From CAYLPU01 sp964385635 (lineage in GTDB: Bacteria; Chloroflexota; Anaerolineae; B4-G1): a stretch of 33,792 nt of DNA. The stretch lies in the NCBI GenBank assembly GCA_964385635.1, contig CAYLPU010000053.1, forward strand, positions 1-33,792, given 5' to 3'. Position 1 is the stretch's first letter, and every line of letters begins with the position of its first letter. Of this stretch, positions 1 to 10,000 are shown one piece after another. Below the pieces are notes generated by a model, which had not been told where the DNA came from, searched no databases, and worked only from the letters and a program-made list of their open reading frames with translations. The translations under genes and the position numbers were made by a program.

Positions 1-111
1 TACCCGCTGGCGGGTGGAGGCGGCGACATCGGTATAACCGGCCAGGGCTCGTGAGACGGTGGCAACTGAGACTCCCAGCCGTTTGGCAATGTCTTGCAAA
101 GTCACGGGCAT
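1..111 (-). CDS. LacI-family transcriptional regulator (N-terminus only)
   Basis: The 37 codons visible run off the left edge. The translation begins MPVTLQDIAKRLGVSVATVS and continues RALAGY, the helix-turn-helix and start of the hinge-proximal region of the LacI/GalR family. The ligand-binding domain is outside the window, so the effector is unknown. The ATG at 111 follows an AGGAAT-type ribosome site. The gene is preceded by a consensus sigma-70 promoter interleaved with two palindromes having the central CG typical of LacI-family operators, so autorepression is likely (inference). No other gene points away from these operators within the window. Confidence 0.9.
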   Translation of the reverse strand, partial: MPVTLQDIAKRLGVSVATVSRALAGYTDVAASTRQRV

Positions 112-148
112 AGGTGAATTCCTATTCCTGTACGGGAGAAGACGTGGC

Positions 149-194
149 CTAAAACGTTTTAGAAGCGCTTATATTATACTCTAAAACGTTTTAA
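149..194. promoter_or_regulatory. Paired LacI-type operators
   Basis: CTAAAACGTTTTAG (149-162) is a perfect 14-bp palindrome. CTAAAACGTTTTAA (181-194) is the same motif with one outer mismatch. Their centres are 32 bp apart, about three helical turns. One lies between the -35 and -10 boxes and the other just past the predicted start site, a layout suited to cooperative autorepression. Confidence 0.8.
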
Positions 195-201
195 ATGTCA
201 A
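173..201 (-). promoter_or_regulatory. Consensus sigma-70 promoter of the lacI-type gene
   Basis: On the minus strand there is a perfect TTGACA (201-196), a 17-bp spacer and a perfect TATAAT (178-173). A start near 166 would give a leader of about 55 nt. The spacer contains one of the two operator palindromes. Confidence 0.85.
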
Positions 202-274
202 GGGGGTTGGGCTGGGTTTCAGGCAGGGTTATTCAGTTCTCGCTGTGCAAGAGGCGTACCGACCCGGAGGAGCC

Positions 275-303
275 AGTGGTGGGTTGTTTCCTGACCCAGC
301 ACT
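275..303 (-). terminator. Possible hairpin terminator after the sensor kinase gene
   Basis: AGTGGTGGGT (275-284) and ACCCAGCACT (294-303) pair over 10 bp with one mismatch and a 9-nt loop. It lies just downstream of the minus-strand kinase stop codon at 322. No U-tract follows, so a role in RNA 3'-end formation is only possible. The rest of 202-321 holds nothing recognisable. Confidence 0.3.
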
Positions 304-321
304 GCCTGTTCACGGCGGTGC

Positions 322-3300
322 CTACTCGGTCAGGGGCAGCCAGACGGTGAAGGTGGTGCCTACTCCCACCTGACTCTCCACTGTCACCCGGCCCCCGTGC
401 AGGCCCACGATCTCTTTGACGATGGCCAGTCCCAGGCCGGTCCCGGATATCTGCATCGACCGTGGCTCGTCCCCACGGAAGAAACGGTCGAAGATGTGCG
501 GCAACTCCTCCTCCGGTATGCCCATCCCCGTATCCGCCACCGTCGCCGTCGCCCAGACCCGACCTTCCGCCTCCTGCTCGCCGGTGGAGACGATTACCTC
601 TCCCCCCTCCGGTGTGTACAGGACGCTGTTCTCCACCAGGACGTTCAGCGCCTGCGCTACGTGTTGGGGGTCGACCAGCGCCACCGGTCCCGGCTGCGCC
701 GGGTGGTGTTCCAGGGTCACCCCTCGCTTCTGAGCCAGCGTCTGGTGGCTGATGACGGCACCCTCGGTCAACTCGCTGAGAAGGGTCGGTCGGGGCTTGA
801 TCTCCACACGTCCAGCGTCTATGCGCGAGATTTGCAGGATGTCCTCCACCAGCCCGACCAGGTGGTCCGTCTCCTGCGCCAGCGTGTCCAGGTACTGCTC
901 CCGCTTCTCTGGCCTCCGCCGCATCAGGTGTACGTACAACTTGATCGTCGTGATCGGCGTGCGCAGTTCGTGGGAGATGTTGGTGGTGAAGCGGGACTTC
1001 ATCCGGTTCAGCGTCTTGAGGTGGCTGACGTCGTGGACCGCTACCACTGCCGCCGCCTCTTCTAATCCCGGCTCCGAGATCGGCGCCGCTTTCAGTTCCA
1101 GGTCCAGCCCGGTCAGTTCCAGCACCGCCTCCGGCTGCTCTTCTACGCGCCGGGCCAGTTCCCGGGCCGTCTTTCGCAGCCGGGCCGCATCCTCCGGCGA
1201 GAGGGTGCGGGTGAGCCAGATTTCGGCGACCGGGTTGGCCTGGAGGATCTCGCCCTGTCCGTCGGTGACGACGATGCCGTCGGAGGTGCTGCGCAGTATC
1301 GCGTCCAGGCGGGCGTACTGGGCCTGGAGTTGAGCAGTGCGCTCCTGCACCCGCTGCTCCAATCGCTCGGCGTGGCTGCGCACTTCCCGGTACAACTGGG
1401 CGTTCTCAATCGCGACGGCGGCCTGGTCAGCCAGCAGCCCAAGCACCCGCAGTTCCCCCTCACTGAAGGTGTGCGGCTCGATGAAGGCGATGGTGAACAC
1501 TCCCAGCACGCGTCCTGCTCGCTTGAGGGGAAAGCCGGCGATCGCCTGCACGTTCCACTTCTGTGCCTCAGCGGTAATGTACAGAGGATGGTGAGGGGCA
1601 TCGTCGATGACCACAGGGTGGCCCCCTCGGGCTATGGTGGCCGTGAGACCGTCACGGCGCGGCGCCTTCACCGCTGGCTCTCGTCGTCCATCCTGCCACA
1701 ACGCGGTACCAAAGGTAAACGTCTCGTTTGCCTCGTCGTAGAGGTAGATGTGGCAATCGCTGGCTTCTACCAGCCTTGAAGTGCTCGCGACAATAATATC
1801 CAGCACGGTGGACAAGTCCAGCGAGCCTGTGAGCCGGAGGCTGGTGCTCCTCAGCGCCTCTAACTCCTCCACGCGCTGGCGCGTCTCTCCAAATAGCCGG
1901 GCGTTCTGGATGGCAGTGGCGGCGTGGTTGGCGAAGATCTGCAGCCGTTGGGCGTCGGCAGGGCCGAACTGGCCTGGCTGGGTGCCGTCCACGTTCAGGA
2001 GACCCACCATCTCGCCGCCCACCCGGATGGGTGCGGCGAGGTAAGAGCGCAGCCACTCCATCCCCACCACCTCGAACCATCCAGGGTAGGCGGCGGTGTC
2101 GGGGATGACGGCCGGCTCTCCGGTCTCTACCATCTGCTGCAGGCTGGGCACCTCGGAGATATCAAGGGTGACCGTGGAGATGTATCCTTCCATGCCGAAG
2201 CGCTCGTACCCCCGCCAGCGGGCCATCCGGGCGTGTTCGTCCTCCATCAGCATGATGTTGAAAGCGTCCCCCGCGACGACCCGCTGCACCTGTTCCAGAA
2301 TGCGGTCCAGCACGTCGTCGAGGTCCAGGCTGCTGCTGACAGCCGCCGCCGCCGCCTCCAGCGCCTCCGTCAGTTCCCGCTGCTCCCGTTCCGCCTGAAA
2401 GAGGCGGGCGTGTTCAATAGCCACCGCCGCGTCGGCGGCCAGCGTTTGGCAAAGCCGCACATCGGCTTCTGTGAACTCTCGCTCCCATCGTGTCTCCCAT
2501 AATCCCACGTAACCGATCAGGCGGTCTTGGCTCACCAATGGCACGATCAGGTATGATTGCCAGCCGTGTCGCTCGGCCTCTTCGTGGTCTGCGGGGTCCA
2601 GGTCTGGATCGGTGACCCTGACGGCCAGGGGCTGTTTCTCCTGCAATGCCCGGAGCGTGGTGGGGTATCGTCGCAGGTCATAGGTCGTTCCCAGGTCGGA
2701 CTGGTGATCGATGGCTTCTGGGCTGATCCACTTGGCCATGACCGTGCTCTGGGTGGTCTCTTCGTCCAGGCTGGATATGTAGACGCTACTGGTATTCAGT
2801 GCGCGGCCTACTTGCTCCGCCAGTATGTGCAATACCTCACTTAGTTCCAGGGTGGCCGTCAGCGCCAGTGCTGCCTCCCGCAGCGTCTCCTGCTCCAGAC
2901 CGCGCCGTCGGGTCTCCTCGTACAGCCGGGCGTTCTGAATGGCGATGGCGGCAACATTGGCCAGGGCTGAGAGGAGGTCTATGTCCTCCTGCGTGTATGC
3001 ATCCAGCCGGTGACTCTGCGCCTGCATCACGCCGATCGTCTTGCCCTCGATTTTCATCGGTACGTAGATCGCCGAATTAACCGAGTCTTTCTGCTGCTCA
3101 GCCGGCGGTGGCCCTTCGCTGACTGTTCCGTCCTCCGCGACCTTATACTCAGTCCTGGTCGTCCTCATCGCCCTGCGCCAGTCAGGGACGTAGAACGGCT
3201 TGCCAGTGTGGATCACCTGGCTCTGGGTGCCGTGTCCTGTTCTCTCTAGTGGGATAAGAGGGAAGTTTGCAACATCGCGCACAGCGCCATGACTGACCAT

Positions 3301-3885
3301 GTACCCTGCGTGGATAAGTTGTGTCTCATCGTCGTAGGAGGAGACGATGAATGCGTCGGCATCCATCAGCGCGTGTATGTGCTCGTGGATGCTGTGGTAA
3401 ATCTTACCGATATCTCTGCTCTCCCCCAACGCAAGGGCCAACCGGTTCACGGCGATTTGCTGATCCAGAAGGCGCTGCAGAGTCTCCTCGTTTTCCCGCA
3501 GTGCCTCCTCGGCATCCCGCTTCTCGACGGCCCTGTGGATCGTCACCAGCAACTGATCCATATCGTAGGGCTTCTGTACGTAGCCATAGGCACCCAGGTT
3601 GATCGCCTCGATGGCCGATTCCTGTGTGGCGTGCCCGGTGAGCACGATGCACTGTGTGCCCGGAGATCGCCTTCTGATCTCCTCCAGCAGCGCCAGGCCG
3701 GACATGTCATCTAGCCTCAGGTCAATCAAGGCTACAGCGGGCATCTCCACCTGGACCCTGTCCAAGGCTTCCTTTCCCCTGTCGACGGCTATAGGGGCGT
3801 ACTCCTTGGCCCTGAGGATGTCGGAGAGCGTCTTCCTCAGACTGGGGTCATCATCTATGATGAGAACACTGTCCTTCGTACCCAT
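322..3885 (-). CDS. Multi-GAF sensor histidine kinase with N-terminal receiver domain
   Basis: This is a 1187-aa hybrid signalling kinase with no membrane segment, so it is probably cytoplasmic. Residues 5-120 form a receiver domain (acidic pocket DDD, phospho-acceptor D55 in LIDLRLDD, conserved K105). Four GAF domains follow (about 145-320, 335-495, 510-665, 680-835). A short coiled coil and a PAS-like segment (about 860-960) come next. The dimerisation helix has the phospho-acceptor H972 in SHELRTP. The C-terminal ATPase has the N box (VENS), DTGMGIP and GTGLGLAIVKE. All catalytic motifs look intact. A receiver placed at the N-terminus suggests that an upstream kinase tunes this one, or an intramolecular relay. 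The output partner is not encoded next to it. The ATG at 3885 follows an AAAGGT ribosome site. The ligands of the GAF domains cannot be read from sequence. Confidence 0.93.
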   Translation of the reverse strand: MGTKDSVLIIDDDPSLRKTLSDILRAKEYAPIAVDRGKEALDRVQVEMPAVALIDLRLDDMSGLALLEEIRRRSPGTQCIVLTGHATQESAIEAINLGAYGYVQKPYDMDQLLVTIHRAVEKRDAEEALRENEETLQRLLDQQIAVNRLALALGESRDIGKIYHSIHEHIHALMDADAFIVSSYDDETQLIHAGYMVSHGAVRDVANFPLIPLERTGHGTQSQVIHTGKPFYVPDWRRAMRTTRTEYKVAEDGTVSEGPPPAEQQKDSVNSAIYVPMKIEGKTIGVMQAQSHRLDAYTQEDIDLLSALANVAAIAIQNARLYEETRRRGLEQETLREAALALTATLELSEVLHILAEQVGRALNTSSVYISSLDEETTQSTVMAKWISPEAIDHQSDLGTTYDLRRYPTTLRALQEKQPLAVRVTDPDLDPADHEEAERHGWQSYLIVPLVSQDRLIGYVGLWETRWEREFTEADVRLCQTLAADAAVAIEHARLFQAEREQRELTEALEAAAAAVSSSLDLDDVLDRILEQVQRVVAGDAFNIMLMEDEHARMARWRGYERFGMEGYISTVTLDISEVPSLQQMVETGEPAVIPDTAAYPGWFEVVGMEWLRSYLAAPIRVGGEMVGLLNVDGTQPGQFGPADAQRLQIFANHAATAIQNARLFGETRQRVEELEALRSTSLRLTGSLDLSTVLDIIVASTSRLVEASDCHIYLYDEANETFTFGTALWQDGRREPAVKAPRRDGLTATIARGGHPVVIDDAPHHPLYITAEAQKWNVQAIAGFPLKRAGRVLGVFTIAFIEPHTFSEGELRVLGLLADQAAVAIENAQLYREVRSHAERLEQRVQERTAQLQAQYARLDAILRSTSDGIVVTDGQGEILQANPVAEIWLTRTLSPEDAARLRKTARELARRVEEQPEAVLELTGLDLELKAAPISEPGLEEAAAVVAVHDVSHLKTLNRMKSRFTTNISHELRTPITTIKLYVHLMRRRPEKREQYLDTLAQETDHLVGLVEDILQISRIDAGRVEIKPRPTLLSELTEGAVISHQTLAQKRGVTLEHHPAQPGPVALVDPQHVAQALNVLVENSVLYTPEGGEVIVSTGEQEAEGRVWATATVADTGMGIPEEELPHIFDRFFRGDEPRSMQISGTGLGLAIVKEIVGLHGGRVTVESQVGVGTTFTVWLPLTE

Positions 3886-3953
3886 GGTTTACCTTTGGTA
3901 TACTATGCTATACTTGGGATATAGCCGGCAGGGTAAAGGCAAAGGCACTTCCC

Positions 3954-3982
3954 AGTGTATCACGACCGTGCTCAGTAGTCAA
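3954..3982 (-). promoter_or_regulatory. Candidate promoter of the sensor kinase
   Basis: Minus strand TTGACT (3982-3977), 17-bp spacer, TACACT (3959-3954). It lies in the 126-bp gap after the alpha-2-macroglobulin gene, so the kinase could be transcribed separately or by read-through. Confidence 0.35.
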
Positions 3983-4011
3983 ACACACGACCCTTCACCG
4001 CAGCCGTATAC

Positions 4012-7000
4012 TTACCATTCCACCTCCCCAATCGTGAACAGCCTCCCATCCGCTCGCCCGAATACCTCTGGGAAGTAAAACTCCTGGGCGGTGGTGGGGA
4101 TGACCCGGTACTCGCCCGGCAGTGTGGCGCGGAAGGTGTAGGTGTACTCGTAGGTGCCCGCCGGCAGGTAGTCGGCGAACAGCACCACTTTGTCGTCCCG
4201 CATCTCGCTGCGGCTGTACCAACGCCACCACCAGTGGTAGAAGTCGTGCCAAATCTCGTTTTCTGACTCCCGGTATAGCCCTGGCTCCTGTTCCAGCAGA
4301 CTCGTCGTCTCCAGGCTCACGTCAATTGCTTCGGCCCCGGCCGGCAGCGGGTCCTCGACGACGACGTAGTACAGATCGTGCGGGGCGATGATCGTCAGCC
4401 GCACCTCCACAACGTCCCCGACTCCTACTTTGCCCACCTCTTCACAGCGCATCGGTTTGTCATTTGTCATTTGCTCATTTGTCATTTGACGGCAGTACTG
4501 TCGTGCGACGATAATCCCACGGTTGAGCGGCTCAATCTCCTCCACCGGCAGGTAGACCTTGAGATGGGCAGTGTAATACAGCCGGCCTTCGCCCGGCCCG
4601 CGTCCCACCGTCAGCCGGTTGGCCACGTCACTCGAAATAAGCAACTCCGCCACGTCTACCCGCAGTTGGACTGGATCGCCAATGGTTCCCGGGGTCACGG
4701 AGCCTTCGGCCAGGGGGTCGTCGTTGAGCCACACGGTGTAGTCGTACTCCCCTGCCAGTTCCCCGGTGACGACCATCCAGTCAGTGAGGGCGATGAGCGC
4801 CCAGGCGGTCTCTTGTGTCGTCTCCCAGATGCCGTCGCGACGGGTGACCATCAGCCAGCGCACTACCTGTGGGATAAGCGCGTTTTCGGGGTCTATCCGG
4901 GTCAGCGCGTCCAGGATGACGGCGGTGGAGCGGGTGTCGGTGTTCATGGCCCACCAGTCGTAGTCCGCCTCCTCCCAGTGTGCGCCGGTAGCGCTGAGGA
5001 TGGCTGCGTTCTGGATGTCGGAGAGGAGCGTCGCGACGCGACGGTCACCCTGGTCAATCAACTCCAGCGCCAGTGCCAGGAAGGCCCGTCCGTAGTGACT
5101 GAGTTTGTCGCGGCGGCGGTACAGATCGCCGGTATACTCGCTGGCGCGACCGGTCTGACCAGCCTCGGCCATCACGTAGAGGATGAACGCCTGCCGGTTG
5201 GCCTCGCGGTGGGACTGGAGTTCGCGGGCTCTCACCAACGCGCTCTCCAGGTAACCCAGGCCGCGCTGGATGGCATCCCCTCGCGTCTCGAAACCTGCCT
5301 TCTGGGCCTTGACCAGCGCGAAGACGACGTAGGCAGTCAGATGGGGGTTGCTCTCGCTCTCGTACCACCAGCCCCAGCCTCCATCGGCGTGCTGTTGCTG
5401 GTAGAGTTTGCTCAGCCCGAGAGCGACCATGTCGGGCAACTTTGCCTCCAGTTCGGGGTCAGAAAGCCCCAGGTCGCGCAGCGCGCGGTAGGTGAGTACA
5501 TTGGGCAGGAAGCGACTGACGGTCTGTTCGGTACACTCGTAGGGGAAGTGCTCCAGGTAGGTCAGGCCGTCGGCCATCCCGGCCGCCAGCGACGGGTCGA
5601 GTCGGATGGAGAGTTCGCCCTGCCGGTCGTCGTATTTCGGCGGCAGGGCCACCACCTCGGTGCGAGTCTCCTCGCCCACCAGTTGACCCCCGGTGCCGAC
5701 GATCTCTGGCGCGGTGTAGCGGTAGACGAGGAGTGTCCCCTCTGGACCGGTGGTCAGGCGCGGACGGGCGGCGTCGGAATACTCGTCTGCAACAGCGCTC
5801 ATCATCACGTCCACCGTCTCGACGTCCTCGACCTCGACCCACCAGGTGACCTTCGCCTCTCCTCCCGCCGGAATCGAGACTGTTTGTTCGTCATTCGTCG
5901 CCTCGGACAGCGCGAGCCCCGTAGCGTGCAGGGTGACTGCCACATCCAAGGTCTGTGGCCTTAAGGCTATCTGGTCGGTGTTGTTGCTGACCAGTGCCGC
6001 CAGTTGCGCCCGGTCGCCGACGACGAAGAAGCGGGGCGTCACGGGCCGCACCAGGAGCGGTTTGGTGACTAACAGATCCACCGTCTCCTCGCCTACTTGC
6101 GTGTCGGTGGTCACGCCGACGGAGCGAAAGACCCAGGTGGTGAGGTTGTCCGGCAACGTAATGGAGACGGAGGCATGGCCAGCCCGGTCGGTGACGACAG
6201 TCCCATCCCAGAAGGCGGTGTCGGCGAACTGCTCGCGCAGTTGGACGCCGGGCGGGAGTTCAGACACTGCTTTGTGCATCTCTTCCTCGTCGGTGGCCAT
6301 CTCGGGCATTGCTGTGGGCATCGGCGCTTCGATTCCCTCTCCGCCTCCCATTCCCAGTTCCCGCGCAGGCCCGGCGAGGAGCATCTCTATTTCCTCCATC
6401 TGCTCCAGCAGCAGCCGGTTGACAGAGATAGCGAGGCCACTGGAGGTCAAGACAGACAGCCATCGCTGTCCGTAGAACGCATTCAGGATGGCGTCCGGCT
6501 GGCGCGGGCGCAGGCTCAGCACCGCCTTGTCCACCAGGTCGAGGGAGAAGGCGGCCTGAACCGGCTCGCCTCCTGCGTTGCGGGCTTCCACGTCGAAGGA
6601 GACGGTGTCGCCCGGCTCTGCCTGCCAGTTCTGGCCGGTCTCCGACCGAGCCAGGCTGGGGGTCAGCGTGATGTGCAGTTGCTGCTCTACCGGTTCGACC
6701 GTCAGTGGGAGGTAGCCCACCTTGTGGGTGGCCACCGGCTCTACTACGTCTGGCCCCTTGACGATGACGACCGACACGTAGACGTTGGGCGCGTGGTCGG
6801 CGGTGATGGGCAGGCGATAGACAGTGGAGTTGCTCTCCAACCGCAACACCTCCTGCCGCAGCATCCCGCCCCGCTCGACCGTGATCCAGGCCCACTGCTC
6901 TCCCGCGAAGGGGCTGGGGATGAGGATTTCGGCGGTTTCGCCGGGCACATAGGTGGATTTGTCGCTGATGAGGGTAAGGCGGTCGTTGTTCTCCCGTCGC

Positions 7001-10000
7001 CAGGAGATGTACTCCGCCCCGCTGACCCAGACCCAGGTGGAACTGCGCACCAAACGTTCGTTCCGATCGCGCCCGCTGACGACGAGACGGTAGGAGCCGC
7101 CCTCCGCTGGCGTGAAGGTCACTACTCCCTCGGCGTGGCTGCCGGTGGCCAACGTGCCGGTGAGAACCAGTGTGTCCACTGTCTCCCACTCCCACGTGCC
7201 GCCACCGGACTCATCCTCGACGAAGGTGTTGACCCACTCGCGGCGAGTCACCTCGACGTCGAGACTCTGGCCCGGCAGTCGTTCGCCCTCCCAATCCACG
7301 GTCACGACGTCCACCGCCAGTTCATCATTGACCTCGCCCACGTACTGCTGCGGGGCCAGGCCGATGTAGAATTCACCTTGGTGGACCACGATGCTGGCCC
7401 GGCCAGAGATAGCCTGTCCGTCTTTGCCGTAGACGGTCGCCTCGATGGTTAACTGTTGTCCTCCGGTCATCACGCTAGTTGGTAAGGCGACAGTCAGGTG
7501 GCCGTCGGCGTCGGTGGTGCCGGAACCGCTGAGGACGACATCGGGGGTGGGAGGCTCCCACCACCAGCACCAACGGCATACCCATGGATTGTCCTCGTCG
7601 GTGAAGTCGTAGCGACCGAACTGGGTTGGCTCGAAGCGGTAGCGGGCGGCGAGAACGTGCCATTCGACGTCCGCGTCGGCGACGGGACCGCCGAAGAAGT
7701 AGCGCACCTCGACGTCGGCGTGGGTGGCCTGCCCGGCGGCCAGTTCCGCTTTCTCCGAGTTGACGAGAACCTCGAACTCCGGCGCGCGGTAAGCGGTGAC
7801 CAGGAAATCAGCGTGGAAAGTGTCATCACCGAAACTGGTGGTGATACCGTATTCACCCAACGGTGCGCCCTCGGCCAACGTCAGTTCACCGTGGAAGGTG
7901 CCGAATTCGTCGAGCGCCAATTTCTGGTTGTAGATTTCCTCCCCGGCGGCGTCGTAGACGCGCACCTGTACCTCGTCCCGCTCGGGCAGGTAGTAGTGCA
8001 CGTCGTCCTCGGCGCGGAGAACACCTCGGAAGTAGACAGTCTGACTGGGCCGGTAGATGGGCCGGTCGGTGTAGATGTGGGCGCGGTGGGTGTTTTCCCC
8101 GTAATCCATTTCCAGGCCGAAGTCCCAGGGGCTGATGCCCGCGCTCCACCCCCAGCCGGCTCCGCCCAGCGCAAAAGGCTCCTGCGCCACGACGTAGAGC
8201 GCGTCGTGGTAGGTACCGTCCAGGGCAAAATGGGCCAGGCCGTCTCCGTCGGTGGTAGCCGTGCCGAGGGATGCGCCGTCACCATCCTGTGCTGTCAGCC
8301 GAAGCCCGCTGGCGGGTCGCCCTGTCGCCAGGTCGGTCACCCAGGCCCACATCTTATCCTCTCTTGGCTCATAGCCCCTGTTCCCGGCGGCGGTCTTGAG
8401 CGTCACATTGTACTCTGAGACGATCAGCAATTTGCATTGGGCCCAGCGTTCGTACGCCACCCCGGGGGCGCTCAGGTCCAGCAGGTAGATGCCTGGCATA
8501 AGCCGCCCGCCACCCTCTACCAGGTTCACAGGGATGTGCTTGATCTCGTTGAGCGGGGCTTCAACCGGCACAGACCACTGTCGGATAGGATTGCCGGGGG
8601 GCTGGTATTCCCACCATACTTGCTGGGCGTGCAAGAACTCGTCCAGATCGAGCCGATACAGGCTCAGGTTGAGCCGGGTTGTATTGAGGTAGCCGACGAG
8701 AGCGTGGGCTGGCTGATGCGCGTCGTAGGTGCCGACCATGCCGGGCATGTCCAACTGGGCCCAGGGTTGGAGGTCGGCGGTGCGGAAGTCTACTGTCATC
8801 TCCTGTCCGGTCGTGTTACCGTAGGGGTCAGCGATGCCTGGTCCGATGTGCACTTCGTAGTTGGTGGAGGGCTGTGCGCCGAAATCAAGCACGAAGGTGT
8901 TGTCCCAGGTGTTGAAGTAAGTGTAGACCTGGGTCGGTGACAGGGGCGGGGTCATTTCCAGGTTGGGCACCACCGTGGTGGGGTCCACAGGCGCGTTGAA
9001 AGTGATCTCGAAAGCGGTGTAGGGGAGGGCGTCTTTCTGGCCGTCGTAGGGGCTGGTGCTGAGGATGCGCGGCAGGGGTACGGTCGTGAAGCGCCATTCG
9101 TAGGCGTCCCGCATACCTCGTCCACCCCCGGCACTCTGCACGCCCGCGTCCACCCGCGCCGTATAGGCCGTGTCGAAGGCCAACCGTTCGCCGGGCGTGA
9201 AGGTCAGCCTGTTATCCTCGCACTCACAGGTGCCGGGGACCGACTGCGGGCCGGTGTGCAGGCTGAACGATTCGGTCACCGAAACGCAGTCCACCGGCAT
9301 GTTGAAGGCGACCTGGACGGCGGTGTCCACCTCCATCAGTTCGGCGTCCTCGTGCGGTGAGACCCACACGACCTGGGGCGGCTGCGTGGAGAACGACCAG
9401 GCGTAGCCCTCGGCCATGACACCACCGCTGGTATCGGCCAGGCCCGCCGCGATGCGGGCTGTGTAGGTGGTGCCGCCAGCCAGGGGTTCGGCGGGGGTGA
9501 AGACGTAAATGGAGGTGTTGAGCCACTCGCCGCTGCCCTCAGTGGGCGGGTCGAGAGTAAGTGGTTGGGGGAGGTCGGCGTAGGCTGGATCACTGATCGC
9601 CGTCAGTGGGACGACGGGACGGTTGAAGATGACGGTGATGGTGCTTTCGGCCTCCAGGTCCTCCGTGTCAGGGGCGGGGATGACCTGTGTAACCTCCAGG
9701 TAGCCGACGGTGCGGAAGTGAAAACGGTAGGCTCCGTCGAGGAGGTTGCCGTCGGTCGCTTTGGCCTCGGAGCCGAGGGTGACCTGGTACTCTGTGTCTC
9801 GCTTGAGATCACGAGTAGGTTTGAACTGCACGGTGCGTCCATCGGTCCACTCGAAGTCTCCGCGTGCCTCTGGGCTGAGGCGGAGTGCAGCCTCGACGGA
9901 GGCGTGGTCCATCGGCCGGTCGAAGACCAGTTCTATGGTTCCGTCGGGTTCCAGTTCCTCGCCTCGCTCCGGCGTGCGCTGGATGACGACGGGAGGGACA

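Noticed and set aside
4378..7452. Long plus-strand open frames opposite the macroglobulin gene.
   Set aside because: Antisense to a clear gene, with low-complexity translations and no recognisable motif or ribosome site.
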